A stretch of DNA of 64,000 nucleotides from Priestia megaterium (lineage in GTDB: Bacteria > Bacillota > Bacilli > Bacillales > Bacillaceae_H), in the NCBI GenBank assembly GCA_008180335.1, contig VTEF01000007.1, forward strand, positions 564-64,563. The letters are read 5' to 3'. The position numbers and the translations under genes are program-made. Positions within the stretch are counted from its first letter, which is position 1, and each line of letters begins with the position of its first letter. This document shows positions 17,543 through 27,557 of the stretch, in pieces. The notes under the pieces are model-generated. The model ran no database searches. It was not told the origin of the DNA and saw only the letters and a list, made by a program, of their open reading frames with translations.

Positions 17543-20401
17543 TTATACATTCAGTTCAGTTTCATTTGTAACAGAAGAACCAAATTCACGCTTGTGCTTA
17601 ACAGTGAAATAGATGATTGTTCCTACTACTGTCACGATCAAGAAGAGTCCTAAAATCGCAACATTGTGCCACATATATGCATAATCACCACTTGAAATAA
17701 CTGCTTTAAATCCAGCAACCGAATACGTCATCGGTAACAATGGATTAAATAGCTGTAATTGACTTGGAATTAATTCTAGCGGGAATGTCCCTGCACTTGT
17801 TGTTAGTTGTAAAATCAGAATAACGATAGCAACAAAGCGACCCGGATCTCCCAATGTAGTCACTAATAACTGAATAAGTGATAAGAATGTTAAGCTTGTA
17901 ACAATGCTTAATAAGATAAAGAGTGGTACACTTTTTACTTCAATGTTTAAGAATGAAAGTAAAATGACATCTGCTGAGATTGCTTGAACAATTCCCACTA
18001 CAAACAATACGCCAAATTTACCTACAAACCACGAAAATCCACTTTTTGGAATACCTGCTGGCTCACGCATTGGAAATACAACGGATAGCAACAACGCTCC
18101 AACAAATAAACCAAGTGATAAGAAGTAAGGAGCAAATCCTGTACCGTAATTCGGTACTTTGTTCATGCTTTCTGTTTTCACTTCCACAGGTTTTGCAAAC
18201 ATCTCATATACATCGTCATTCGCATTTACATCTCCTGCTTCTGTTGCACCTTCTTCTAATTTTGTTGCTAATTCACCTGAGCCTTCTGATAGCTTCGTCA
18301 TTCCATTTGTTAAGTCTGTTGTTCCATCTGAAAGCTGTGTCATTCCATTTGTTAACTCACCTGAGCCTTCAAATAGTTGTGCGAGACCACTTGAAAGAGC
18401 TAATGATCCATCTGATAATTTCACCATACCGTTTGTTAAATCTGATGAACCTTTTGCTAATTGTCCCATACCATTTGTTAACTCATTAGAGCCACCAGAT
18501 AATCGGTTCATACCATTTGTTAGATCTCCAGATCCTGTTAACAGCTGGTCAAGACCACTTGTTAATGCGACAGAACCATTCGATAACTTGCCAACACCAG
18601 CATTTAATTGTTGTGAACCATCAGTTAAGCGTGCCATACCTCCAGCTAATTTGCCTGCACCTTCTTCTAATTTAACGGAGCCGTTAGATAGCTCTCCTAA
18701 ACCGGAAACAAGGGATTGACTGCCTTCCTCTAGCTGAGTTACGCCGGACTTAGCTTCATTAAGCTTGTCACTAAAAGTGCTTAGTCCTGCTACTAACTGC
18801 GATTGGCCTGCAGCTAATTCATTTGCTCCTTGTGCTAGTTTTTCCTGACCGGTTAATAGCTTAGCTGTCCCGTCACTTAGAGCTAGCTGCCCTTGATTGA
18901 TCGTAGCAGCAGTTTGAGAAATTTTATTTGCTCCTTCTTTTAGGCTTGCTCCTGAAGAAGCTAATGTAGTAAGTCCGCTTTCTACTTGAGCATTTCCTTT
19001 AGCTAATTCATTGAGCTGGACTTTCATTTGTGATAATGCTGCCTTTTGTTGTTCATCTTCTGTTTGGTTAATCAAAGTATCTAATTGTTGAACCGCATTT
19101 GTTAGACCGGCACTTACATTTGCTACACCTGCTTGAGCATTTTCAGCACCTTGTGCAACTGCCGTAACAGACGATGAAAATTCTGCTGCACCTTGACTTA
19201 ATTGTGCGGTCCCATCTGTTAATTGCGGCAATTTAGCATTCAGTTCTTTAACACCTTTTACAGATTCACCTAAACCACTTGCAAGTGCTTGTGCTCCTTG
19301 CTGTGAAGATTGCGCACCAGTTAACAGTTTCTTCTGACCTTCATTTAATTGACCAAATCCACTGTTCAGTGAGCTTAGCCCATTGCTTACAGCTTTAGAG
19401 CCATCCGAAGCAGATTGTAAACCGGTAGAGAACTGTGATAATTTGCTGTGCAGTTCGCCAGCACCTTGTTCAGCACCTTGAATACCCGTTGCCAGCTCAC
19501 TAGAACCGGCCTGAACTTGACCAATTCCTTTGTTTAATTCAACGGAACCTTCTTTTGCATCACCAATTCCCGAATTTAATTTCTCTGAGCCTTCTTTCGC
19601 CGAAATAACACCAGCGTTTAACGCTTCTGAACCTTCTTTTGCTGATGTAATCCCAGCATTTAATTTATCTGAACCTTCTTTTGCTGATGTAATCCCTCCG
19701 CTTAATTCATCTGTCCCGCCTTTTGCAGATCCAATACCATCGTGCAATTCAGCAGAACCTTCTTTTGCCGATCCGGCACCCTCGTGTAATTTGTCAGCTC
19801 CATCTTTTGCTGAATCCACACCATCATGAATTTTAACTGCGCCATCGCTTGCATCAGCTAAACCATCTGCCGCTTCTTTCACTCCGTCAAATACTTTCTC
19901 CGCAAAAGTAGCCGTTAATTCATTTGCTACTTCTTCTTTAATTTTATCAACAGCTGTACCGCCAATTTGTGCTGATAAGAAGTTAAAACTCTCATTTGGG
20001 GTATAAATTAAATTCATGTGTTCTGGTTTTTCATTCTCTAGCGTAGTTGCATTTGCTGAAAAATTTTCAGGGATTTTGATCATTAAATAATATTTTTGAT
20101 CTTTTAATCCTTGTGTGGCTTTCTCTTCACTCACAAAATTCCATTTGAAATTTGGATTTTCCTTTAAATTCTCAACAAGATCTGCTCCAATATTTTGCTT
20201 ATCGCCATCAATTGTGGCTCCTTTATCATTATTCACTACAGCAACTGGCAGGTCATCTAGGTGATCATAAGGATCTAAAAAAGCCCATAAAAACATGCCT
20301 GCATACATTAAAGGAACTAATAATACCGCAATAATAGGAATAAGCAACTTTTTATTTTTAATAAGTGCGCTAAATTCACTTTTAAGTGCTGATGCTTTCA
20401 T
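17543..20401 (-). CDS. yhgE: YhgE/Pip-family membrane protein with long repeat region
   Basis: A 952-residue membrane protein. One transmembrane helix near the N-terminus (about 18-40) is followed by a large extracellular part, and the C-terminal 220 residues hold about five more helices of the ABC-2 type. The middle (about 190-700) is built from repeats of the form LxxGxxxLxxG. Its first part (19530-19830) is an almost regular 14-residue tandem repeat (SAKEGSEKLNxGI). The family includes the lactococcal phage infection protein Pip; YueB, a phage receptor, is similar in build. The true role is unknown. The TetR gene yhgD lies upstream and probably controls it. The start follows GAGGAG. Confidence 0.88.
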   Translation of the reverse strand: MKASALKSEFSALIKNKKLLIPIIAVLLVPLMYAGMFLWAFLDPYDHLDDLPVAVVNNDKGATIDGDKQNIGADLVENLKENPNFKWNFVSEEKATQGLKDQKYYLMIKIPENFSANATTLENEKPEHMNLIYTPNESFNFLSAQIGGTAVDKIKEEVANELTATFAEKVFDGVKEAADGLADASDGAVKIHDGVDSAKDGADKLHEGAGSAKEGSAELHDGIGSAKGGTDELSGGITSAKEGSDKLNAGITSAKEGSEALNAGVISAKEGSEKLNSGIGDAKEGSVELNKGIGQVQAGSSELATGIQGAEQGAGELHSKLSQFSTGLQSASDGSKAVSNGLSSLNSGFGQLNEGQKKLLTGAQSSQQGAQALASGLGESVKGVKELNAKLPQLTDGTAQLSQGAAEFSSSVTAVAQGAENAQAGVANVSAGLTNAVQQLDTLINQTEDEQQKAALSQMKVQLNELAKGNAQVESGLTTLASSGASLKEGANKISQTAATINQGQLALSDGTAKLLTGQEKLAQGANELAAGQSQLVAGLSTFSDKLNEAKSGVTQLEEGSQSLVSGLGELSNGSVKLEEGAGKLAGGMARLTDGSQQLNAGVGKLSNGSVALTSGLDQLLTGSGDLTNGMNRLSGGSNELTNGMGQLAKGSSDLTNGMVKLSDGSLALSSGLAQLFEGSGELTNGMTQLSDGTTDLTNGMTKLSEGSGELATKLEEGATEAGDVNANDDVYEMFAKPVEVKTESMNKVPNYGTGFAPYFLSLGLFVGALLLSVVFPMREPAGIPKSGFSWFVGKFGVLFVVGIVQAISADVILLSFLNIEVKSVPLFILLSIVTSLTFLSLIQLLVTTLGDPGRFVAIVILILQLTTSAGTFPLELIPSQLQLFNPLLPMTYSVAGFKAVISSGDYAYMWHNVAILGLFLIVTVVGTIIYFTVKHKREFGSSVTNETELNV

Positions 20402-20434
20402 TGTTTCTCCTCCTCTATCTGAAAATTAGCTATT

Positions 20435-20457
20435 TGACTCTTTTTAATACGTGGTCA
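20435..20457. promoter_or_regulatory. YhgD operator candidate O2, upstream of yhgE
   Basis: TGAC (20435-20438), 15 bp and GTCA (20454-20457) give the same 23-bp dyad layout as the site at the yhgD promoter. A TTGACC within it could serve as -35 of a yhgE-proximal promoter. Confidence 0.5.
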
Positions 20458-20481
20458 AAAAAACTAAAAATAAGGATCACC

Positions 20482-21051
20482 TCAATTTGATAATCCTCGT
20501 AAAAAATATAGCTCAATTAGCTCTGCTATCTTTTTTTCTGATAATGGCTCATGGTATTTTTCCCAATCATGAACCAAGGCAATATACATCTTTAACAATA
20601 AAAATGCCGTTATTTCTGAATCGCATGGCTGAATTTCATTTTTGGAAATAGCATTTTCAATTTTGGTTTTAATATAGGTTAAAATTTCTCTTTCAACTCG
20701 AACTAAAACCTCTTTCACGGTTGAAGTACCCATCTCATTTTCTTGTACTAGCTTTAGCATAAGCTGATGTTCTGAGCGAAACTCCAGGATCCGATACATA
20801 GCTGATTGTGCATTTTCAAAAAATGAACGATCTGGAACAATTACTTTTTCAGCTTCGTCAATCATCTCTCGAATCATTCTGGAAACAATTTCATCAAATA
20901 ATTCTTCTTTATTTTTAAAAAATGTATAAATCGTTCCTTTTCCAACATTTGCAAGTTTCGCTACTTGATCCATCGTTGTTGCTTTATATCCAAATAACGA
21001 AAACGATTTTGAAGCAGCATCTACAACAGATTGTTTACGGTCAACAGCCAA
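20482..21051 (-). CDS. yhgD: TetR/AcrR family transcriptional regulator
   Basis: A 189-residue regulator. The N-terminal helix-turn-helix is clear (DAASKSFSLFGYKATTMDQVA, then VGKGTIYTFFKNKEELF), and the rest is an all-helical ligand domain. I place the start at TTG 21051 because AAAGGAGG lies 7 nt upstream; an ATG seven codons earlier would overlap that site. It is followed 80 bp later by yhgE. Two dyads of TGAC-N15-GTCA, one after its own -10 box and one before yhgE, are likely operators, so it should repress itself and yhgE until a ligand binds. Confidence 0.9.
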   Translation of the reverse strand: MAVDRKQSVVDAASKSFSLFGYKATTMDQVAKLANVGKGTIYTFFKNKEELFDEIVSRMIREMIDEAEKVIVPDRSFFENAQSAMYRILEFRSEHQLMLKLVQENEMGTSTVKEVLVRVEREILTYIKTKIENAISKNEIQPCDSEITAFLLLKMYIALVHDWEKYHEPLSEKKIAELIELYFLRGLSN

Positions 21052-21065
21052 GACACACCCTCCTT

Positions 21066-21088
21066 TGACCAATTGAATGCTTTAGTCA
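21066..21088. promoter_or_regulatory. YhgD operator candidate O1, at the yhgD promoter
   Basis: TGACCAA (21066-21072) and TTAGTCA (21082-21088) form a 23-bp imperfect dyad between the predicted transcription start and the ribosome-binding site of yhgD. Confidence 0.6.
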
Positions 21089-21103
21089 ATAAGTACAAAA
21101 CTT

Positions 21104-21133
21104 AATATAACACATTTTTTAAGCAGTATACAA
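21104..21133 (-). promoter_or_regulatory. yhgD promoter
   Basis: On the minus strand TTGTAT (21128-21133), 18 bp, TATATT (21104-21109). Confidence 0.6.
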
Positions 21134-21186
21134 GAATATTTTTCGTTAATCAGTATTTCCAATGAAAACTTAATAATTCTTTACAT

Positions 21187-21220
21187 AAAAATAGAGCAAA
21201 GAATATTCTTTGCTCTATTT
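21187..21220 (-). terminator. hemEHY terminator
   Basis: A perfect 15-bp stem (21189-21203 with 21206-21220) and a T-rich tail follow hemY on the minus strand. Confidence 0.88.
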
Positions 21221-21224
21221 CCTA

Positions 21225-22637
21225 CTATGATTGAAGATACTTAATAACTTTTCTGGCTGCGTCTTCTCCTTGTTCAATACAATCAGGCAATCCTAACCCT
21301 TCGTAAGAACTTCCCGCTAAATATAATCCTTTCAGCTGTAATTCTAGCTCTTCATTAATAGATTCAAGGCGTTCTTGATGCCCAACTGTATATTGGGGCA
21401 TTGCTTTTTTCCACCTTGTCACGACGTAAAAATCCGGTTTATCGGTAATTTTCATAATCTTATTTAAATCATCTAATACAATTTTAACAATTTCTTCATC
21501 TGGCAGATCAACAATTGCTTCATCCCCCGCTCGTCCGACATAACAACGTAGCAACACTTTACCTTCAGGTGTAGAGTGCGGCCATTTTTTATGTGTCCAC
21601 GTGCATGCAGTAATTGTGTAATCACTATTTCGCGATACTACAAAACCTGTTCCGTTAATATCTTCTTTGATTGCATCTTTTGGAAAAGCCATCGCCACTG
21701 TCGCTACTGACGTTGACGGTATATTGCGAAGAGGCTCAAATAGTTCATATTGTGAAAGCATCGATTGAGCAGCAAAATGCGGTGATGTAATAATAACTGC
21801 ATCTGCAGTAATTTCTTTTCCATTACTAAGAATAAGCTGATAACGTTCATTTACTTGGTCAATTTCCTCTATTTTTACACCTTTTACAACTGTCATTGGA
21901 TCTAATTTACTTTCAATTGCATCTACTAATGACTGTAATCCTCTTTTTAATGTTAAAAATGCTCCTTGTTTTTTAGCATCTTCTCCTTGTGCCGGCTGTA
22001 GTTCTTTAAGCTTTTTCATCCCTACAATAAGGCTACGATGCTTTTGCTCTGCGTGCAAAAATTGGGGAAATGTTGATTTTAAGCTTAATTGATCAATATC
22101 TCCTGCATAAATACCAGACAATAAAGGCTCGATTAAATTCTCAACTACTTCATCCCCTAAACGTCTTCTAAAAAAGAGACCTAACGATTGATCTCCCTCT
22201 TCTTTTGTTTTTGGGATTACAAAATCAGCCGCTGCACGTAGCTTTCCAACGGGAGAGAAAAGACCAGTTGTCACAAATGGAGAAATCTTTGTTGGAATCC
22301 CCATTACTGCTCCTTCTGGCATTGGATGGAGCGTCTCTTTTACCAATACATAAGATTGTCCAGTGGCATTATGAACAAGTTCATCGGCTAACCCTACTTC
22401 TTTTACTAATTTAGTTCCTGGCAGCTTTCGAGCTAAAAAGGAATCCGGACCTCTTTCAATTGTAAATCCATCCCGACTCAACGTCTGGATTTTACCGCCT
22501 AGTCGGTGTGTCGCTTCTATAAGTTGAAAATCAATGGATAAATTCTTTTCCTTAAGCTCTTTTTGCAAATAGTAAGCAGATGAAAGGCCCGTTATTCCTC
22601 CACCGATGATGACAACCTTCTTCTTATCTTCTGTCAT
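21225..22637 (-). CDS. hemY: coproporphyrinogen III oxidase (HemY/CgoX)
   Basis: FAD enzyme that oxidises coproporphyrinogen III to coproporphyrin III in the coproporphyrin-dependent haem route of Gram-positive bacteria (formerly called protoporphyrinogen oxidase). The 470-residue protein begins with the dinucleotide motif VVIIGGGITGLSSAYYL and ends with LYLAGSSYEGLGLPDCIEQG, which closes the FAD site. I start at MTEDKKK, after AAAGG; the open frame upstream lacks a site. It is the last gene of hemE-hemH-hemY, about 100 bp after hemH, with a terminator directly behind. Confidence 0.95.
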   Translation of the reverse strand: MTEDKKKVVIIGGGITGLSSAYYLQKELKEKNLSIDFQLIEATHRLGGKIQTLSRDGFTIERGPDSFLARKLPGTKLVKEVGLADELVHNATGQSYVLVKETLHPMPEGAVMGIPTKISPFVTTGLFSPVGKLRAAADFVIPKTKEEGDQSLGLFFRRRLGDEVVENLIEPLLSGIYAGDIDQLSLKSTFPQFLHAEQKHRSLIVGMKKLKELQPAQGEDAKKQGAFLTLKRGLQSLVDAIESKLDPMTVVKGVKIEEIDQVNERYQLILSNGKEITADAVIITSPHFAAQSMLSQYELFEPLRNIPSTSVATVAMAFPKDAIKEDINGTGFVVSRNSDYTITACTWTHKKWPHSTPEGKVLLRCYVGRAGDEAIVDLPDEEIVKIVLDDLNKIMKITDKPDFYVVTRWKKAMPQYTVGHQERLESINEELELQLKGLYLAGSSYEGLGLPDCIEQGEDAARKVIKYLQS

Positions 22638-22740
22638 GCGATCATCGCCTTTTCTATAAGATTCAATATAAAGAGAAGCGACGATGATTGAATACACAGC
22701 TCGCTTCTACACGTTCTTTATTATGTTTCTATACTAAAAA

Positions 22741-23676
22741 TTACTGTTTGTTTATTTTTTTTAACACCACTGTTGCTAGTGCATCAATAAATTCTGGTTG
22801 GGCATTTGGCATCTCTGGACGATAATAGTGTGCGCCAAGCTCATCTGTAACCACTTTACACTCATAGTCATTGTCGTATAGTACTTCTAAATGATCTGCA
22901 ATAAACCCAACTGGTGCGTAGACAAAGGACGTATATCCCTTTTCATGATATAAATCTCTTGTTAAGTCTTGTACATCTGGCCCAATCCATGGTTCTGGCG
23001 TATTGCCAGCACTTTGCCACCCAATTGCATAATGATTAATACCTGCACCAGCTACAATTAACTCAGCGGTTTCTTGTAACTGACTTGGGTATGGATCACC
23101 TGCTACAATAATTTTTTCAGGCAAACTGTGAGCAGAAACAATCAGAACCGCTTTTTCACGCTCGGCTTCTCCCATTGTTTCAAACGTTTGTTTAACCTGT
23201 TTAACCCAATATTGAATAAACTTCCGCTCATCATACCAGCTTTCAACAGAATGAATAACAGGTCCGCCCAGTTTTTCAGCCGTTTCTTTTGCACGACCGT
23301 TATATGATTTTACACTAAATGTTGAGAAATGAGGTGCTAAGACAATGCTTACCGCTTCATCAATACCGTCTTTATGCATTTGTTTGACTGCATCTTCAAC
23401 AAATGGTTCAATATGCTTTAAACCAAGATATGCTTTAAATTCTATTGTATCTTGAATTTCATTTAAATGTTGTTCAAGACATCGCATCTGATCTTGGGTA
23501 ATTTTCGCTAATGGTGAAATGCCTCCAATTGCTTCATAACGATTTTTCAAATCTTCTAACGCTTCTTCTGAAGGTTTTCTGCCATAGCGAATATGTGTGT
23601 AGTATCGCTCAATATCTTCTTCTTTGTATGGTGTACCGTAAGCCATCACTAATAGGCCCACTCGTTTTTTACTCAT
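22741..23676 (-). CDS. hemH: coproporphyrin ferrochelatase
   Basis: Inserts ferrous iron into coproporphyrin III (CpfC activity in Firmicutes). The 311-residue soluble protein shows [23 protein letters not shown] at the N-terminus, [13 protein letters not shown] with the metal-site histidine, SAHSLPEKI, and [14 protein letters not shown] with the catalytic histidine/glutamate region. The start MSKKRVG follows AAAGAGGTG. It lies between hemE and hemY with gaps of about 93 and 103 bp, consistent with one operon. Confidence 0.96.
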   Translation of the reverse strand: MSKKRVGLLVMAYGTPYKEEDIERYYTHIRYGRKPSEEALEDLKNRYEAIGGISPLAKITQDQMRCLEQHLNEIQDTIEFKAYLGLKHIEPFVEDAVKQMHKDGIDEAVSIVLAPHFSTFSVKSYNGRAKETAEKLGGPVIHSVESWYDERKFIQYWVKQVKQTFETMGEAEREKAVLIVSAHSLPEKIIVAGDPYPSQLQETAELIVAGAGINHYAIGWQSAGNTPEPWIGPDVQDLTRDLYHEKGYTSFVYAPVGFIADHLEVLYDNDYECKVVTDELGAHYYRPEMPNAQPEFIDALATVVLKKINKQ

Positions 23677-23769
23677 GATTGACACCTCTTTATTAAAATA
23701 CGTACTTATCTTCATTTTGCCATGAATAAAAATAAAAGTTCAAAATATAAAGCTCTCTTTTTCGACAAT

Positions 23770-24813
23770 TTAATGTCTATTCGCAGAATATTCGTGAATA
23801 AACGTTGTCAAACGTTTTAATGTATCTGGATTGACTTGTGGAAAAACCCCATGACCTAAGTTGAAAATGTATCCATCCCGTTCGATTCCTTGATTTAAGA
23901 TATCAGTCACTCTCTCTTCAATGACTTCCCACGGAGCCAATAAAATAGCAGGGTCTAAATTTCCTTGTAATGTTTTGGTTAATCCCAGTTCCCGCGCTTC
24001 TTTTACCTGCATTCGCCAATCAAGCCCTACGACATCCAATGGTAAGTCATGCCATTCTTTTGCCAAATGACTAGCTCCTACGCCAAACATGATAAGCGGT
24101 ACATTCTTTTCTCGCAACTCAGAGAAAATCCGATTCATAACTGGCTTAATAAAGGATTGGTAATCAGCTACATTTAAGGCCCCGACCCAAGAGTCAAAAA
24201 TTTGAATTGCTCTTGCTCCAGCATCTATTTGTGCCTTCACATATGTAATGGTCATATCTGCTAACTTATCCATGAGCGCAAACCAAGCTTTCGGTTCTGT
24301 ATACATAAACGCTTTTGTTTTGTTGTAATTTTTAGATGGACCGCCTTCAATCATATAGCTTGCCACTGTAAATGGCGCACCGGCAAATCCGATTAAAGGA
24401 ACATCTAATTGTTCTCTTGTTAACAGTTTAATTGTATCTAATACGTAAGACACGTCTTCTTCAGGCGTAATTTCTCCAAGTTTTTCAACATCTTGAAGCG
24501 ATTGAATTGGATTTGAAATCACCGGACCGATGCCTGTCTTAATCTCAACATTAACGCCAATCGATGGAAGCGGTGTCATAATGTCTTTGTACAAAATTGC
24601 TGCATCTACTCCATACTGTTCAACAGGTAACCGCGTCACATAAGCTGCTAATTCAGGCTGATGTGTAATTTCAAATAATGAATATTTTTCTTTTAATGCA
24701 CGATATTCCGGTTGAGAACGACCAGCTTGGCGCATATACCATACCGGCACGTAATCTGTTTTTTCTCCTCGACATGCTTTTAAAAATGTATCATTAATAG
24801 GTCGTTGATTCAT
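23770..24813 (-). CDS. hemE: uroporphyrinogen decarboxylase
   Basis: Decarboxylates the four acetate side chains of uroporphyrinogen III to give coproporphyrinogen III. The 347-residue protein has the family signature [17 protein letters not shown] near residue 25, with the substrate-binding arginines, and [14 protein letters not shown] near the C-terminus. The start MNQRPIND follows AAAGGTGG. It is the first gene of the hemEHY operon; a promoter and a hairpin lie in its leader. Confidence 0.97.
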   Translation of the reverse strand: MNQRPINDTFLKACRGEKTDYVPVWYMRQAGRSQPEYRALKEKYSLFEITHQPELAAYVTRLPVEQYGVDAAILYKDIMTPLPSIGVNVEIKTGIGPVISNPIQSLQDVEKLGEITPEEDVSYVLDTIKLLTREQLDVPLIGFAGAPFTVASYMIEGGPSKNYNKTKAFMYTEPKAWFALMDKLADMTITYVKAQIDAGARAIQIFDSWVGALNVADYQSFIKPVMNRIFSELREKNVPLIMFGVGASHLAKEWHDLPLDVVGLDWRMQVKEARELGLTKTLQGNLDPAILLAPWEVIEERVTDILNQGIERDGYIFNLGHGVFPQVNPDTLKRLTTFIHEYSANRH

Positions 24814-24894
24814 GGTTTCCACCTTTCTCTGCTGCCTTTTCATCTTCTAGTCGTCTTTCCGCGCAGATAGCAATCATCATTTATTTAACTGTCA

Positions 24895-24926
24895 TTCAAC
24901 CACTAAAGCCTCCTTTAGTGGTTGAA
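24895..24926. repeat. perfect 14-bp hairpin in the hemE leader
   Basis: TTCAACCACTAAAG (24895-24908) and CTTTAGTGGTTGAA (24913-24926) with a 4-base loop. On the hemE-sense strand the loop reads GAGG, so an AGGAGG sequence is shown at the tip. It lies between the predicted promoter and hemE; T-rich DNA follows only on the plus strand, where no gene needs termination. Confidence 0.6.
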
Positions 24927-24966
24927 CTTTTATTCTCTACTTGTCACTATACTCATTTCTGTACCT

Positions 24967-24995
24967 GTTGTATAGACACCTGCTCAAAATGTCAA
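24967..24995 (-). promoter_or_regulatory. hemE promoter candidate
   Basis: On the minus strand a perfect TTGACA (24990-24995), 17 bp and TACAAC (24967-24972), in the gap between pbpF and hemE. Confidence 0.6.
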
Positions 24996-25030
24996 AAAAT
25001 CGCCTAACTATTCGACATTAATGGCTGCTG

Positions 25031-27163
25031 TTAATTAAATAAAGATGGCGTTACTTCATTTGACCGCTCGCCTTTTTGCTTCGTTTGAGTGCTATAAGGT
25101 ACAACATAATAGACAGGGTCATCAAACAAATTCACTCTTTCTACATTATAGCTTCCTTTTCCTTTCACTTTTCCTACCAACTTGTCTTCATCTTCTTGTC
25201 TTTCATAAACATAATAAACAACTCTTTTATCTTCTGACATCGTCCATGACAAGTTGACTGTCAACAGTCCAAAAGGATGAAAGGTTAATTCTTGACGCAG
25301 ATCCTGAATACTTGGTAAGCGAATTGGCTTTGGTAAATCTTTAACGTCTTTTGACTTTTGAAAGGCAATTTCTTTATTTTGTGAAGACTCTGTTAGGATA
25401 TCTTTAAAGAGCATACTCGGATACGCACTTCCTTTTGTTAAGTAATGCTGCTTATCCGTTCGGTCATATCCCATCCAAATCGCTCCTACAACAGTAGGTG
25501 TATAACCAACAAACCAGGCATCTCTTGTTGCTCCTTTTACCCCAGTATAGGAAGTCGAACCTGTTTTTCCTGCTAAAGCTCCTTCAAACGATCCTGCTGC
25601 ACCCGTTCCTTCTTTGACAACGGCCTCTAACATTCTAGTCATGTACCAAGCTGTTTGCTTTGAAAATACTTTTGTTGTTTCCAGAGCAGCTTCTGAAATA
25701 ACCTTCCCATTTCGATCTTCTATTTTTGTAATAAAATAAGGCTCTGCTTGTTCACCATTTTTTGCAAACGCTCGGTAAGCAGAAGCTAGCTGAATAGGCG
25801 TGACTCCTTTTTCTAATCCTCCTAAAGCGATAGCGAGTCCATTATCATCTATTGGAATTCCCAGTTGTGTTAAATACTGTTTAGCGGTTTTCACCTGCAG
25901 TTTATCGAGTGCCCATACAGCTGGAATGTTTTTTGAGTCCTTTATTGCATCGTACATTGTCACTTTTCCAGCATATTTCTCATTTGCATTATGCGGTTTA
26001 TAATCGCCGAATGCTCTTTTCTCATCCTCTAGTAATGAGTAAGGTTGAAAGATTTTTTCTTGAAGAGCAGGTCCGTATACAGCTAGCGGCTTCATTGTTG
26101 ATCCGGGCTGTCGCTTTATGTTGACACGGTTTAATCCTTTTTGCACATAATCCCGACCTCCAATAACAGATAACACACCTCCTGTTTTATTATTAAGGAG
26201 AATAAATGAACCTTGTGCTTTTTCATCAGTTGCAGGAAAATATTTATTTTCTTGAAAGAGACGAAAAGCAACTTCCTGTGTTTGTTTATCCATTGGTACT
26301 GTAACGGTGTACCCGCCTCTTAACAAATCATCACTTGAGATATGATGTTTTTGTTTTGCTTCCTCAATGACCATATCAATATACGTTAAGTAAGCTGGAT
26401 TCTTTGCTTTTTGCTGAACATTTAAGCTTAATGTCCTGCCTTGTAGGCGCACGACTTCCTCTGCTTGTAAATATCCTGCTTTTTGCATGGAATTAAGGAC
26501 AACATTACGCCTTTGCATACTTTTTTCAGGGTGTAAAATAGGTGAATAGGAATTAGGTGCCTTTGGTAGGGCTGCTAGTAATGCTCCTTCTTCGACCGTA
26601 AGTTCTGAAACATCCTTATTAAAATAAAATTTAGAGGCAGCTTGGATTCCATAAGCTCCATGACCAAAATAAATTTGATTTAAATACATTTCCAGCAATT
26701 TTTGTTTGCTATAGCGTTGTTCTAAGTTAATTGCCACTACGACTTCTTTTGTCTTTCGCAAAAGCGTTTTGTCATTCGATAAAAAGATATTTTTAGCTAA
26801 CTGTTGAGTGAGAGTGCTTCCCCCTTCAACACTGCTTCCAGCTAAGATATCTTTATACAAAGCACGACCAATCGATTTAAGATCAATCCCATGATGCTCA
26901 TAAAAACGAACATCTTCGACTGCTACAAAGGCATTCTGCACATGACGAGGAATTTGGTCAATCGAGACAAGATCTCGATTTTCAACATATAGTTTTGTAA
27001 TTTCTTCGCCCATTTGATCTACTAGCCTTGTTGCAGAGTTCATCACAAACTTTTTTTCATCAATCACATAGTTTCCAAGAAAAAGGATGATAATATATCC
27101 CATTAAAGCTACTAAAAACATACCGACTAAGGCAGCGATTGCGTATAATCCTTTTTTGTACAT
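25031..27163 (-). CDS. pbpF: class A penicillin-binding protein (PbpF/PBP2C-like)
   Basis: Bifunctional cell-wall enzyme of 710 residues: a membrane anchor (about 6-28), a glycosyltransferase domain (about 50-230) with VEDVRFYEHHGID and SSVEGGSTLTQQLAKN, and a transpeptidase domain with STMK in RQPGSTMKP, SKN in DSKNIP and KTG in LAGKTGS. A short C-terminal fibronectin-like region follows. The start MYKKGLY follows GAGGTGG; the frame is open 21 codons upstream without a site. The place beside hemEHY and hmoB matches pbpF of B. subtilis, a vegetative and sporulation enzyme. Confidence 0.93.
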   Translation of the reverse strand: MYKKGLYAIAALVGMFLVALMGYIIILFLGNYVIDEKKFVMNSATRLVDQMGEEITKLYVENRDLVSIDQIPRHVQNAFVAVEDVRFYEHHGIDLKSIGRALYKDILAGSSVEGGSTLTQQLAKNIFLSNDKTLLRKTKEVVVAINLEQRYSKQKLLEMYLNQIYFGHGAYGIQAASKFYFNKDVSELTVEEGALLAALPKAPNSYSPILHPEKSMQRRNVVLNSMQKAGYLQAEEVVRLQGRTLSLNVQQKAKNPAYLTYIDMVIEEAKQKHHISSDDLLRGGYTVTVPMDKQTQEVAFRLFQENKYFPATDEKAQGSFILLNNKTGGVLSVIGGRDYVQKGLNRVNIKRQPGSTMKPLAVYGPALQEKIFQPYSLLEDEKRAFGDYKPHNANEKYAGKVTMYDAIKDSKNIPAVWALDKLQVKTAKQYLTQLGIPIDDNGLAIALGGLEKGVTPIQLASAYRAFAKNGEQAEPYFITKIEDRNGKVISEAALETTKVFSKQTAWYMTRMLEAVVKEGTGAAGSFEGALAGKTGSTSYTGVKGATRDAWFVGYTPTVVGAIWMGYDRTDKQHYLTKGSAYPSMLFKDILTESSQNKEIAFQKSKDVKDLPKPIRLPSIQDLRQELTFHPFGLLTVNLSWTMSEDKRVVYYVYERQEDEDKLVGKVKGKGSYNVERVNLFDDPVYYVVPYSTQTKQKGERSNEVTPSLFN

Positions 27164-27557
27164 TATGCCACCTCTTTTCCTTTTATCATTGCACCAACTA
27201 AAAGCTGCATTTAACTGCTTTTTCATTACGATTTTATTTTCAAGTATATTGATGATTTATTCCACTTCAAGATGACAAGTAAGAATCCACAGTCCGTAAA
27301 AATGCGAACAGTAAAGAAAATCCACTGATTGAAGTTTCATTTTATGGGTTCATCTCGTTGTTTCAGTTAACTGATCGGTCGTTTAATTTTTGAAGAAATC
27401 CTTCGGGAAATAAGGACCTGAGTTTCGTTCACTTACTTTATCATCTTAAATGACTAGCGAAAATTTTTGTATTTTTTTGACTGAGATTTTATAATTTTAG
27501 TATGATTTACACCTTCAAAATGTATTCATTTTCCAATTAAGAAAGGGAGTATAAACG
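27164..27557. other. divergent promoter region pbpF - hmoB
   Basis: It holds the hmoB promoter (27477-27506); I could not place a pbpF promoter and see no gene. Confidence 0.5.
27477..27506 (+). promoter_or_regulatory. hmoB promoter
   Basis: TTGACT (27477-27482), 18 bp, TATGAT (27501-27506), 51 bp before the start codon. Confidence 0.65.

Noticed and set aside
18159-18719. Long plus-strand frame of 186 codons inside yhgE
   Set aside because: It is a mirror of the repeat region of yhgE on the other strand: rich in Pro/Ser/Asn, without a ribosome-binding site. The same holds for the frames at 17980-18489 and 19530-19829.
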